Assembly (NCBI RefSeq): GCF_036250735.1
Contig: NZ_CP109430.1
Span: forward strand, 1,922,001 to 1,986,000
Direction of reading: 5' to 3'
Source of the DNA: Streptosporangium sp. NBC_01495
GTDB taxonomy: Bacteria > Actinomycetota > Actinomycetes > Streptosporangiales > Streptosporangiaceae
DNA length: 64,000 nucleotides
In this document: positions 43,111-51,903 of the stretch, piece by piece
Layout: the number at the start of each line of letters is the position of its first letter
How positions within the stretch are numbered: the stretch's first letter is position 1
Notes under the pieces: model-generated
What the model was told of the DNA's origin: nothing
Seen by the model: the letters and a program-made list of their open reading frames with translations, nothing else
The model's database searches: none
Program-made: the position numbers and the translations under genes

Positions 43111-43764
43111 CGCCTCGGACGGGCGGCACGGTGTGTCCGCGCTCGCGCAGGTCGGCGAAGAAACCCTCTATCGCCTCCCGCGCCTCCTGACCGCCGTCGA
43201 AGCCCTTCCAGTGCAGCCGCACCAGGCCGACCAGCTCGTAGCAGGCGTCGATCGGCACCAGGTGGCAGGCGAAGCCGCCGTCGGGACGGCGGTCCACCAG
43301 GAGCGCCTCCACGTCGGGCTGGACGTCGGCCATCGCCGGGTTGGCCGCCAGGACGCGCCGCCACGTCTCCAGCGGCAGCAGCGACTCGGTGGCCCCCGCG
43401 GGGCTCGGGTAGAACGCCACGGTCCGGTCCATCGCGGAGTTGCGGAAGAAGAAGGCCGTGCGGACCGGGATCTGCATCTCGTCCCAGTCGGCCGCGTCCA
43501 GCAGGAAGCGCGGGGCGTGAAGGTAGCGTCTCGGGACGGCCCGGTAACGTGCCCGGCCGCCCGTGTCGCGGGTGAACAGCAGGTAGCAGGCCCGGCAGGC
43601 GCACAGCAGTCCCCGGCTCTCGACGTTCACGACGTGGCCGTGCTCCTCGCCCGCGGGTGCCGCGCACAGCTCGCACAGCGTCATTGGTGTCACCGGCGTC
43701 ATCGGCGACCCGGCGGGCCGGTCCGCCCGGGGCGGCTCGCGGAACCTGCGCAGCCCGGTGGCCG

Positions 43765-43768
<4 letters not shown>
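43094..43768 (-). CDS. DUF5947 family protein
   Basis: GTG 43768 overlaps the NifU-like stop (GTGA) and opens on TATGLRRFREPP, a start-like family motif. The 224-residue protein has two Cys pairs near the N-terminus (LCELCAAPAGEEHGHV and LLCACRACYLLF) that could bind zinc or an iron-sulfur centre, followed by RYRAVPRRYLHAPRFLLDAADWDEMQIPV and RTVAFYPSPAGATES. DUF5947 proteins co-occur with group 1h hydrogenases; an electron-transfer or assembly role is plausible but unproven. The in-frame extension upstream is Gly-rich antisense of the NifU tail and is excluded. Confidence 0.85.
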
Positions 43769-44487
<719 letters not shown>

Positions 44488-44526
44488 CTGCCCGGCCCCC
44501 CTTTCCGGTGCCGGGAAACGGTCGGC

Positions 44527-46308
44527 TCACGGGGTGTCGAAGGCGTGGGGGGTGTGCACCCTGCGAAGCTCCTCGCCGCCGCCGAGGTACATGTGCACCC
44601 CGCACGGCAGGCACGGATCGAAGCTCCGCACGGTGCGCATGATGTCGATGCCCTTGAAGTCCGCGGGCGGGTTCTCCTCGAAGATCGGTGTGTTCTGCAC
44701 CGCGTCCTCGTACGGTCCCGGCGTGCCGTGCACGTCGCGGACGCTGGCGTTCCAGGGCGTCGGCGGGTACGGGTGGTAGTTGGCGATCTTCCCGTTCCTG
44801 ATCACCATGTGGTGGGAGAGCACACCCCGCACGGCCTCGGTGAATCCGCAGCTGATCGCCTCGTCGGGAACCGTGAACGGCTCCCAGGTCTGGGTCCGGC
44901 CCGCCCGCACCTCGGCCAGGCCCCGCTCCACGAAGTAGAGCGCGCACGCCGCCGCGTAGGCCTGGAAGTAGGTGCGGGCCCGGTTGCGCTCCAGGGCGTT
45001 GGACAGCGGCTGCCCCTTGAACTCGGGGATCTTCCACTCGAACGTCTTCTCCGGCCTCAGCGCCGTCCGCGGCAGGTTGATCTGCACGCTGTGGCCGGTC
45101 GATCTGACGTAGCCGATGTCGACCCTGCCGGACAGCGCCGTCGACCAGAGCCTGGCGATGGGCCCGCCGCCGGTGTCGAGCGCGAGCGCGTCCTCCCCGT
45201 CGAACCAGCGGGGCGACATGACCCAGCTGTACTTGTCGCTGAAGTCGCGTTTCTGCGGGTGCGGGATGGTGTGCTGGTTCCACGGATGCCGGATGTCGAC
45301 CGGGTTGCCCAGCGGGTCGCGGGTGACGAACGGCTCCTGGTCCTGCCAGTCGTCGTAGTAGGAGCTGCCCAGCAGGATCCGGATGCCGAGGTTGATGTCG
45401 ACCAGGTCGTTGGTGACCAGTTTGCCGTCGACGATCACCCCCGGCGTGACGTACATCTCGCGACCCCAGTGGCTCATGTTCTGGTAGGTGAAGTCGCAGT
45501 GCTCGGGGTTCTGGAAGCTTCCCCAGCAGCCGAGCAGCACCCGCCTGCGGCCGACCTCCTCGTAGCCGGGCAGTGCCTGGTAGAAGAAGTCGAACAGGTC
45601 GTCGTGCATGGGCACGACCCGCTTCATGAACTCGACGTAGCGCATCAGCCGGGTCAGGTAGTCGGTGAACAACTGCACCGTCGCGACCGTGCCCACCCCG
45701 CCCGGGTAGAGCGTCGAGGGGTGTACGTGCCTGCCCTCCATGAGGCAGAACATCTCGCGGGTGAGGCGGCTCACCGCCAGCGCCTCGCGGTAGAACTCGC
45801 CCTCCAGCGGGTTCAGCGAGCGCATGATGTCGGCGATGGTCCGGTAGCCGTGGTCGCCCGCGTGCGGCGCCTCGGTGCGCTCGGCCATCGCCAGCACCCC
45901 GGGATTGGTCTCGCGGACCATCTTCTCGCAGTAGTCGACCCCCACCAGGTTCTCCTGGTAGAGGTTGTGGTCGAACATGTACTCGGCGGCCTCGCCGAGG
46001 TTGAGGATCCACTCGCCCAGGGCCGGAGGCCGCACCCCGTACGCCATGTTCTGCGCGTAGACTGAGCAGGTCGCGTGGTTGTCGCCGCAGATCCCGCAGA
46101 TGCGGCTGGTGATGAAGTGGGCGTCGCGCGGGTCCTTGCCCTTCATGAAGATGCTGTAGCCGCGGAAGATCGACGAGGTGCTGTGACACTCGGCGACCCG
46201 CCGGTTCTTAAAATCGATCTTGCAGTAGACGCCGAGACTCCCGACGATCCTGGTGATGGGGTCCCAGGCCATCTCCACGAGGTCGGGGTTCTGCTCCGAT
46301 GTCGTCAT
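44527..46308 (-). CDS. hhyL: [NiFe] hydrogenase large subunit, group 1h (high-affinity) type
   Basis: The 593-residue catalytic subunit has L1 RICGICGDNHATCSVYA and L2 DPCLPCGVHMYLGGG, giving the four Cys ligands of the NiFe site. After the final His the protein runs on for about 20 residues ending HTPHAFDTP, the peptide removed by the maturation protease. Motif details (GVHMYLGGG, SHWGREMYVTPGV) and partner genes fit the actinobacterial group 1h (formerly group 5) enzymes that oxidise trace atmospheric H2. No signal peptide is present on either subunit, so the enzyme stays on the cytosolic side. ATG lies 1 nt after the small-subunit stop. Confidence 0.95.
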   Translation of the reverse strand: MTTSEQNPDLVEMAWDPITRIVGSLGVYCKIDFKNRRVAECHSTSSIFRGYSIFMKGKDPRDAHFITSRICGICGDNHATCSVYAQNMAYGVRPPALGEWILNLGEAAEYMFDHNLYQENLVGVDYCEKMVRETNPGVLAMAERTEAPHAGDHGYRTIADIMRSLNPLEGEFYREALAVSRLTREMFCLMEGRHVHPSTLYPGGVGTVATVQLFTDYLTRLMRYVEFMKRVVPMHDDLFDFFYQALPGYEEVGRRRVLLGCWGSFQNPEHCDFTYQNMSHWGREMYVTPGVIVDGKLVTNDLVDINLGIRILLGSSYYDDWQDQEPFVTRDPLGNPVDIRHPWNQHTIPHPQKRDFSDKYSWVMSPRWFDGEDALALDTGGGPIARLWSTALSGRVDIGYVRSTGHSVQINLPRTALRPEKTFEWKIPEFKGQPLSNALERNRARTYFQAYAAACALYFVERGLAEVRAGRTQTWEPFTVPDEAISCGFTEAVRGVLSHHMVIRNGKIANYHPYPPTPWNASVRDVHGTPGPYEDAVQNTPIFEENPPADFKGIDIMRTVRSFDPCLPCGVHMYLGGGEELRRVHTPHAFDTP

Positions 46309-46309
46309 G

Positions 46310-47386
46310 TCAGCTCCAGGGCGCCTTGTAGCCGGTCAGCAGCTCGCGCCCCTTGTGGCGCCACTTCGGTTCCTTGTCGACGGTCCGCAGGGTGATGCCG
46401 CGCAGCGCGCGGATGACGGTCCCGTACGTGCCGCTCACCGTCGAGGAGACGCGGGCGCCGGGTGGCTCGTCCATGAAGGGCATGAACTTGTCGGGGAAAC
46501 CCGGCATCGTGCAGGCGATGCAGATACCCCCGACGTTCGGGCAGCCGCCGATCCCGTTCATCCAGCCGCGCTTGGGGACGTTGCACCGGACGACCGGCCC
46601 CCAGCAGCCGATCTTGACCAGGCACTTCGGGGAGCCGTACTCGGTGGCGAACTGGCCCTGCTCGTAGTAGCCCGCCCGGTCGCACCCCTCGTGGACGGTC
46701 TGGGTGAACAGCCACGTCGGGCGCAGCGCCTCGTCCAGCGGGATCATCGGCGCCTGTCCGGCGACCTGGTAGAGCAGGTAGAGGAGTGTCTCGGAGAGGT
46801 TGTCCGGCTGCACCGGGCAGCCCGGCACGTTGACGATCGGCAGCCCCGCCTTGGACGTCCAGTCCCAGCCCAGATAGTCGGCGACGCCCATGGCCCCGGT
46901 CGGGTTTCCCGCCATGGCGTGGATGCCGCCGTACGCCGAGCAGGTGCCCGCGCACACGATCGCGGTCGCCTTGGGCGCGAGCAGGTCCAGCCACTCGCTG
47001 GTCGTCATGGGCTGGCCGGTCTCGGGGTTGTTGCCGAACCCGCACCAGTAGCCCTCCTGCTTGATCGTCTCGTTCGGGATCGAGCCCTCGACGACCAGCA
47101 CGAACGGGTCCAGCTCGCCACGCTTAGCCTTGAAGAACCACTCGATGAAGACGTCGGCGCCCTGCATCGGCCCGGACTCGAAGTCGATCAGTGGCCAGTG
47201 CACGGCCACCTTGGGAAGCCCGGGAAGCCCGCCGAGCACGATGTCCTCGATGCTCGGCTGGGTCGCCGCGGTGAGCGCGACGGAGTCGCCGTCGCAGCTC
47301 AGCCCGGCGTTGATCCACAGTATGTGGACGACAGGTTCTTCCCGTTCCTGAGGTCTGCTGCTCACTGCGTCCGTCGGCGCTGCCAT
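46310..47386 (-). CDS. hhyS: [NiFe] hydrogenase small subunit, group 1h type
   Basis: ATG 47386 with GGGAGGCGTC upstream starts a 358-residue subunit. It lacks a Tat signal and begins VVHILWINAGLSCDGDSVALT; the SCDGD motif is where group 1h enzymes use Asp in place of one proximal-cluster Cys. Other cluster ligands are visible in CAGTCSAYGG, NVPGCPVQPDN, SPKCLVKIGCWGPVVRCNVPKRG and CPNVGGICIACTMPGFPDKF. It relays electrons from the NiFe site. No separate electron-acceptor gene such as a Rieske protein is in the window. It precedes the large-subunit gene directly. Confidence 0.95.
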   Translation of the reverse strand: MAAPTDAVSSRPQEREEPVVHILWINAGLSCDGDSVALTAATQPSIEDIVLGGLPGLPKVAVHWPLIDFESGPMQGADVFIEWFFKAKRGELDPFVLVVEGSIPNETIKQEGYWCGFGNNPETGQPMTTSEWLDLLAPKATAIVCAGTCSAYGGIHAMAGNPTGAMGVADYLGWDWTSKAGLPIVNVPGCPVQPDNLSETLLYLLYQVAGQAPMIPLDEALRPTWLFTQTVHEGCDRAGYYEQGQFATEYGSPKCLVKIGCWGPVVRCNVPKRGWMNGIGGCPNVGGICIACTMPGFPDKFMPFMDEPPGARVSSTVSGTYGTVIRALRGITLRTVDKEPKWRHKGRELLTGYKAPWS

Positions 47387-47457
47387 GACGCCTCCCACTC
47401 CTCGTGGATGTCTGTGGAACGTGAAGGGGGAGGAAGTGCGCGGGTGGCGGGTTCTCC

Positions 47458-48198
47458 TCACCCGGGGCTGTGCGCCCGCGGTGTCGGTGCCGATCCGAGT
47501 GCGTGCCAGGTGAGTTCCCTGAGCACGTGGTAGAGGGTGGTCTGCGCCTCCTGGATCCGGTGCACCGAGGAGGAGGGGACGACGAACAGGTGGTCCAGGA
47601 CGCCCCGTTCGGACAGTTCGGCCAGCCTGCCACCCCCGCCCCCGGCCAGCCCGACGGTGAGCATGCCCCGGTGGGCCGCCTCCTCGAACGCCCGGACGAC
47701 GTTGGCCGACCCGCCGCTCGTGGACAGGCCGACGGCGATGTCCCCCGGACGGCCCAGCGCCGCGAGCTGCCTGGCGAAGACCACCTCGAAGCCGACGTCG
47801 TTGGAGAGCGCGGTGACCACGGCGACATCGCCGGTCAGGCAGAGGGCGGGCAGGGCCGGGCCGCGGCAGGGGTGCAGGAAGGCGGTGGCGACCTCCTGGG
47901 CGTCGGTGCTGCTCCCGCCGTTGCCGAAGCTGAACAGCCGCCCGCCCGCGACGAACCGCGCGGCCATCTCCTCGGCGCACGCCGCCAGCTCCGCCACCGA
48001 CTCCTCACCCATCCGCCCGCGCAGCCGTACGATCTCGTCGGTCTTCTCCACGGACGACCGCACGGCCTCCGCCTCCAGCTCCGCTGTTCCGAAGCCGGGC
48101 CGGTCCCGGCCGGTGTGCTCGTCGTGCTCGGTGCGGTCGTACAGGAAGGGGTACAGGCCGCGTATGCCCTCCGCGGGCGTTTCGTCAAGCGCGCTCAT
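47458..48198 (-). CDS. SIS-domain protein of the hydrogenase cluster (first copy)
   Basis: The 246-residue protein has a GmhA-like SIS sugar-phosphate-binding domain: GGRLFSFGNGGSSTDAQEVATAFLHP, LSNDVGFEVVFARQLAALG, and GLSTSGGSANVVRAFEEAAHRGM, with the phosphate-binding Ser residues intact. SIS proteins recur in actinobacterial group 1h clusters, but the sugar phosphate and role are unknown. An additional N-terminal segment (FLYDRTEHDEHTGRDRPG) is not part of the SIS fold. It overlaps the HypC-like gene by 14 nt and lies 71 nt upstream of the small-subunit gene. Confidence 0.85.
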   Translation of the reverse strand: MSALDETPAEGIRGLYPFLYDRTEHDEHTGRDRPGFGTAELEAEAVRSSVEKTDEIVRLRGRMGEESVAELAACAEEMAARFVAGGRLFSFGNGGSSTDAQEVATAFLHPCRGPALPALCLTGDVAVVTALSNDVGFEVVFARQLAALGRPGDIAVGLSTSGGSANVVRAFEEAAHRGMLTVGLAGGGGGRLAELSERGVLDHLFVVPSSSVHRIQEAQTTLYHVLRELTWHALGSAPTPRAHSPG

Positions 48199-48433
48199 CG
48201 CCGTCCTTCCCCCTGCGGTTCCCGTGCCCGACCACGGCGATGGCCTCCCTGGCGTGCACGAGGACGATGTCGCCCACCGCCGGGTCGACCAGTGCCACGC
48301 TCACCTCTTCGAGGACCCCGCCCGCGTCGACGATCGCCAGCTCTCCTTCCAGCAGCCTGACCACGCTCATCGGCAGCGCCTGGTCGGAGCAGGTGACGCA
48401 GACGCCGTCGGTGCAGTCCTCGGGCCCGTTCAT
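48185..48433 (-). CDS. Atypical HypC/HupF-like chaperone
   Basis: The 82-residue protein has the HypC beta-barrel core (PMSVVRLLEGELAIVDAGGVLEEVSVALVDPAVGDIVLVHAREAIAVV) but not the normal Met-Cys start. Instead it has DCTDGVCVTCSDQALP, so a Cys after processing or the CVTC pair must replace the Cys2 that normally binds the iron unit. It may be a chaperone specific to this hydrogenase, alongside the standard HypC encoded near hypD. Flanked by two SIS genes with 4- and 14-nt overlaps. Confidence 0.82.
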   Translation of the reverse strand: MNGPEDCTDGVCVTCSDQALPMSVVRLLEGELAIVDAGGVLEEVSVALVDPAVGDIVLVHAREAIAVVGHGNRRGKDGDERA

Positions 48434-49119
48434 CGCCCCGCCCCCCGCGCGGGCGGGCCGAGCCGGTCGAGGAACACGTGGACCAGTTCCCACAGCAGGT
48501 GGTAGGCGGTGACGTGGACCTCCTTGACCACGGCGGGGTCGTCGGACGCGGCGACCAGGACGTGATCGGCCGGAAGGCGGCCGACCACCTCACCGCTCCC
48601 GGCCCCGTGGCCCCCGGCGCCGGTCAGGGCGATGGTCAGCAACCCCAGCTCCCCGGCGGTCTCCAACCCCCGCAGGACGCTCGGGCACCGGACGTCCCGG
48701 GAGATCCCCAGGGCCGTGTCGGCGGCGTCCGCCCAGTGGCGCACCCGGTGGGCGAAGACCTCGTCGCCACCTCCGCCGTCCCCGCCGCCGTCCTCGTCGT
48801 TCACCCCGCCGGCCGTCGTGGCGTCGTTGCTCAGCGCCACCGCCGGGAGCGCCCGCTTGCCCACGATGACCGGGTGCATGAACTCGACCGCGACGTGCGC
48901 GGCGTCCGCGCCCGCGTCGCCGAACACGATCAGCTTGCCGCCGAGGTGAAACCTGGCGGCCATGGCCCGAGCGGCAGCCGCGATACGTTCCACGTCACCC
49001 GCCAGGGCACGCCCGGCGTGGTCCCGTCGCGCGAAGGCCGCGATGACCGCCGCCTCCGTGACCGGTATGACGGCCGGTGGTGAGAGAGGCGCTGTTTGCG
49101 TACTCGGTGTGCCTGGCAT
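48430..49119 (-). CDS. SIS-domain-like protein of the hydrogenase cluster (second copy)
   Basis: The 229-residue protein resembles the other SIS protein (AARFHLGGKLIVFGDAGADAAHVAVEFMHPVIVGKRALPAVALSND and VHVTAYHLLWELVHVFLDRLG), but the phosphate-binding SFGNGGSSTDA loop is changed to VFGDAGADAAH and the STSGGSANV loop to SRDVRCPSV. It therefore probably no longer binds sugar phosphate and may act as a partner of the intact copy, making a pseudo-heteromer. A Gly/Asp-rich loop (NDEDGGGDGGGGDE) interrupts the middle. It is the first gene of the minus-strand hydrogenase run, divergent from hypF. Confidence 0.78.
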   Translation of the reverse strand: MPGTPSTQTAPLSPPAVIPVTEAAVIAAFARRDHAGRALAGDVERIAAAARAMAARFHLGGKLIVFGDAGADAAHVAVEFMHPVIVGKRALPAVALSNDATTAGGVNDEDGGGDGGGGDEVFAHRVRHWADAADTALGISRDVRCPSVLRGLETAGELGLLTIALTGAGGHGAGSGEVVGRLPADHVLVAASDDPAVVKEVHVTAYHLLWELVHVFLDRLGPPARGAGR

Positions 49120-49289
49120 GTCGACGCTCCGTATTTTTCACGGTAGGCGCCACATTACGATTGGCCGTTTCAGGCCCGACACCCCCGGCTCGACAACCAA
49201 CGGCAAAGCTCTGATCATTGACGTAACCTTCCCGTCCAGATCATGCGGGCCCCCGAGGCATTCCCGCCGGGCGCGGGAAGGATGGCGGG
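49120..49289. promoter_or_regulatory. Divergent promoter region of the hydrogenase locus
   Basis: These 170 nt separate the minus-strand structural/maturation run from hypF. The part 49130-49230 is clearly AT-richer (CGTATTTTTCACGG, CACATTACGATTGG, CTGATCATTGACG). TTGACG near 49218 could be a -35 element toward hypF. I see no clear operator. Confidence 0.5.
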
Positions 49290-51893
49290 ATGGGCACGAG
49301 ACGGGGGCCGGCACGGATCCGGGTCAGGATCAGGGTCGAGGGGATCGTGCAGGGGGTGGGATTCCGCCCCCACGTCCACTCCCTGGCCCGGCGCCTGAGG
49401 CTGTCCGGGTGGGTGGGCAACGACGACCGGGGCGTGTTCATCGAGGCCGAAGGGGAGCCCGGCGACGTCGCGTGCTTCCGGGAGGGCCTGCGGGACCAGG
49501 CCCCGCCACTGGCGGCGATCCACCGCGTGACGGCCACCGCGATACCGGTACGCGGGGACCGGGGGTTCCGCATCGCGGCCAGCCGAGGAGGAGAGCACCG
49601 CGTCACCCTTGTCTCACCCGATGTCGCGACATGTAATGACTGCCTGGCCGAACTGTTCGACCCCGCCGACCGGCGTCACCGCCATCCCTTCGTCAACTGC
49701 ACCAACTGCGGGCCGAGGTTCACCATCATCCGGGACGTCCCCTACGACCGGCCCGCCACCACGATGGCCGGGTTCGCCATGTGCGGGGAGTGCGAGAGGG
49801 AGTACCTCGACCCATTGGACCGCAGGTTCCACGCCCAGCCGATCTGCTGCCCGGCCTGCGGCCCGGTCCTCCGCCTGCTGGACGGCGGCCTTCACGGCGA
49901 GGATTCGCATCCTCGGGACCCGGGCGCCGGTCGTCCCGGTGACGGTCCGGACGGCGGCGGTCTTCGTGGCGATGGCTCGTACGCATGCGGTCCGGGTGCG
50001 GGTCGCCCTGGTGACGGTCCGGGCGGTGGTCTTCGTGGTGAGGGCTCGCATGTCCACGGTCCGGGTGCCGACCGTCCCGGTGACGGTCCGGACGGCGGCG
50101 CCGATCCGATCGTGGCGGCGGTGGAGGTGCTGCGAGCGGGCGGCGTCCTGGCCGTCAAAGGGCTCGGCGGGTATCACCTGGCGGTCGACGCCACCGACGA
50201 GGAGGCCACCCGCGCCCTGCGCTCCCGCAAGCGCCGCGAGGAGCGGCCGTTCGCGGTCATGGTCCCCGACCTGCGTGCCGCGCGGGCGCTGTGCGAGCTG
50301 GACGCCGAGGCCGAGCGGCTGCTCACCGGTCCCCAGCGCCCGATCGTGCTGCTGACCCGCCGCCCCGGCGCCGAGGTGGCCGGAGCCGTCGCGCCGGGCG
50401 ACCGCCGACTCGGCCTCATGTTGCCGTACACGCCGGTCCACCACCTGCTCGCCGCCGACCTCGCCCGCCCGTACGTGCTCACCAGCGGGAACCTCTCCGA
50501 CGAGCCCATCGCCTACCGCGACGGCGACGCGCTCGCCCGGCTCGCCGGGGTCGCGGACGCCTTCCTCACCCACGACCGGCCGATCCACGTCCGCGCCGAC
50601 GACTCCGTGCTCCTCGCCGCGCGAGGGAGGGCGTTGCCGCTGCGCAGATCACGCGGGTACGCCCCGGAGCCCCTGCGGCTCTCACCGCCCGCCAGGCGGG
50701 CCGTGCTCGCCTGCGGCGCCGAGCTGAAGAGCACGTTCTGCCTCGCGAGGCAGGGGCACGCCTTCGTCTCCCCCCACATCGGCGACCTGGAGAACTACGA
50801 GACGCTGCGCTCCTTCACCGAGGGGATCGAGCATCTCCGGCGCCTGCTCGGCATCACCCCGGGGCTCGTCGCCCACGACCTCCACCCCGAATACCTGTCC
50901 ACCAAGTACGCCCTCGGCCTGGAGGCGCCGGGATCGGTGGACCTGACCGGGGTCCAGCACCACCACGCGCACATCGCCTCCTGCCTGGCCGACAACCGGG
51001 AGAGCGGCCCTGTCATCGGGGTGGCCTTCGACGGCCTCGGCTACGGCACCGACGGCACCATCTGGGGAGGCGAGTTCCTGGTGGCCGACCTGGTGGGCTT
51101 CACCCGTGCCGGGCGCCTGGCGCCGGTGCCGATGCCCGGTGGCACCGCGGCGATCAGGCAGCCCTGGCGGATGGCGGCCGCGCACCTGCACGCGGCGTAC
51201 GGTGACACGCTCCCCGAGAATCTGCCGGTCAGAGTCCGCCACGGTCCCCGCTGGGACGAGGTGGTCGCGGTGGCCAGGGCCGGGACGAACTCCCCCCTCA
51301 CCTCCAGCGTCGGACGCCTGTTCGACGCGGTGGCGGCGATTCTCGGGCTCCGCGACACCGCCGGATACGAGGGGCAGGCCGCGATCGCCCTGGAGCAGTG
51401 CGCCGACCCGGCGGAGCAGGGCGCCTACCAGGCCCGGATCGTCGAGGAGGGGCCGCTCGTGACGATCCGGGCCGCGGACCTGGTCCGCGCGGTCGTCGAG
51501 GACACGCGCGCCGGGGCGGTTCCGGCGCTCGTCTCGGCCCGCTTCCACAACGGGCTCGCCGTCGCCACCGCCCGGGTGTGCGCGCGGCTGCGCGAGGACA
51601 CCGGCCTCGGCACGGTCGCCCTGTCAGGCGGGGTCTTCCAGAACCGGCTGCTGCTGGACGGCCTCACCATCGCCCTCCGGCTCCGCGGCCTGCGGGTCCT
51701 GACCCACCGCGCCGTCCCCCCGAACGACGGCGGCATCAGCTTCGGCCAGGCCGCCGTGGCCGCGGCCCGCGACACCCTCGGCCTTCCCCTGACCGGCCCT
51801 GGAGCGACCCTGGACCGGCACGCCGCCGCGCCGGAACCCCTCAAGGGCGCACCCGGACTCCCGGATGCGCCCCTTTCGACCGAAGGCTCCTAA
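49290..51893 (+). CDS. hypF: Carbamoyltransferase HypF with a Gly-rich repeat insert
   Basis: HypF activates carbamoyl phosphate and transfers the carbamoyl group to the HypE Cys. Domains in order: acylphosphatase (IRVEGIVQGVGFRPHVHSLAR), double zinc finger (CNDCLAELFDP...CTNCGPRF; CGECEREYLD...CCPACGPVL), a YrdC-like domain (GGVLAVKGLGGYHLAVDA, SRKRREERPFAVMV) and a Kae1/carbamoyltransferase domain (GVQHHHAHIASCLADN, GVAFDGLGYGTDGTIWGGEF, LSGGVFQNRLL). All motifs are intact. At 867 residues it is longer than the usual 750-780 because about 75 Gly/Asp-rich residues in three copies are inserted between the zinc fingers and YrdC domain. It is divergent from the rest of the cluster. Confidence 0.95.
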   Translation: MGTRRGPARIRVRIRVEGIVQGVGFRPHVHSLARRLRLSGWVGNDDRGVFIEAEGEPGDVACFREGLRDQAPPLAAIHRVTATAIPVRGDRGFRIAASRGGEHRVTLVSPDVATCNDCLAELFDPADRRHRHPFVNCTNCGPRFTIIRDVPYDRPATTMAGFAMCGECEREYLDPLDRRFHAQPICCPACGPVLRLLDGGLHGEDSHPRDPGAGRPGDGPDGGGLRGDGSYACGPGAGRPGDGPGGGLRGEGSHVHGPGADRPGDGPDGGADPIVAAVEVLRAGGVLAVKGLGGYHLAVDATDEEATRALRSRKRREERPFAVMVPDLRAARALCELDAEAERLLTGPQRPIVLLTRRPGAEVAGAVAPGDRRLGLMLPYTPVHHLLAADLARPYVLTSGNLSDEPIAYRDGDALARLAGVADAFLTHDRPIHVRADDSVLLAARGRALPLRRSRGYAPEPLRLSPPARRAVLACGAELKSTFCLARQGHAFVSPHIGDLENYETLRSFTEGIEHLRRLLGITPGLVAHDLHPEYLSTKYALGLEAPGSVDLTGVQHHHAHIASCLADNRESGPVIGVAFDGLGYGTDGTIWGGEFLVADLVGFTRAGRLAPVPMPGGTAAIRQPWRMAAAHLHAAYGDTLPENLPVRVRHGPRWDEVVAVARAGTNSPLTSSVGRLFDAVAAILGLRDTAGYEGQAAIALEQCADPAEQGAYQARIVEEGPLVTIRAADLVRAVVEDTRAGAVPALVSARFHNGLAVATARVCARLREDTGLGTVALSGGVFQNRLLLDGLTIALRLRGLRVLTHRAVPPNDGGISFGQAAVAAARDTLGLPLTGPGATLDRHAAAPEPLKGAPGLPDAPLSTEGS
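49932..50100. repeat. In-frame 69-72-bp minisatellite in hypF
   Basis: CGTCCCGGTGACGGTCCGG-type units begin at 49932, 50004 and 50073, each followed by a Gly-rich LRGDGS / LRGEGS segment. The array adds about 70 residues at the zinc finger/YrdC boundary of HypF without breaking the frame. Confidence 0.88.
51845..51873. terminator. Hairpin at the hypF 3' end
   Basis: GGGCGCA (51845-51851) and TGCGCCC (51866-51872) flank an inner CCGG/CCGG stem, inside the last codons of hypF and 30 nt before the convergent peptidase stop. The plus-strand copy is followed by CTTTC. It probably serves both genes. Confidence 0.6.
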
Positions 51894-51903
51894 GCGTGCA
51901 CCC

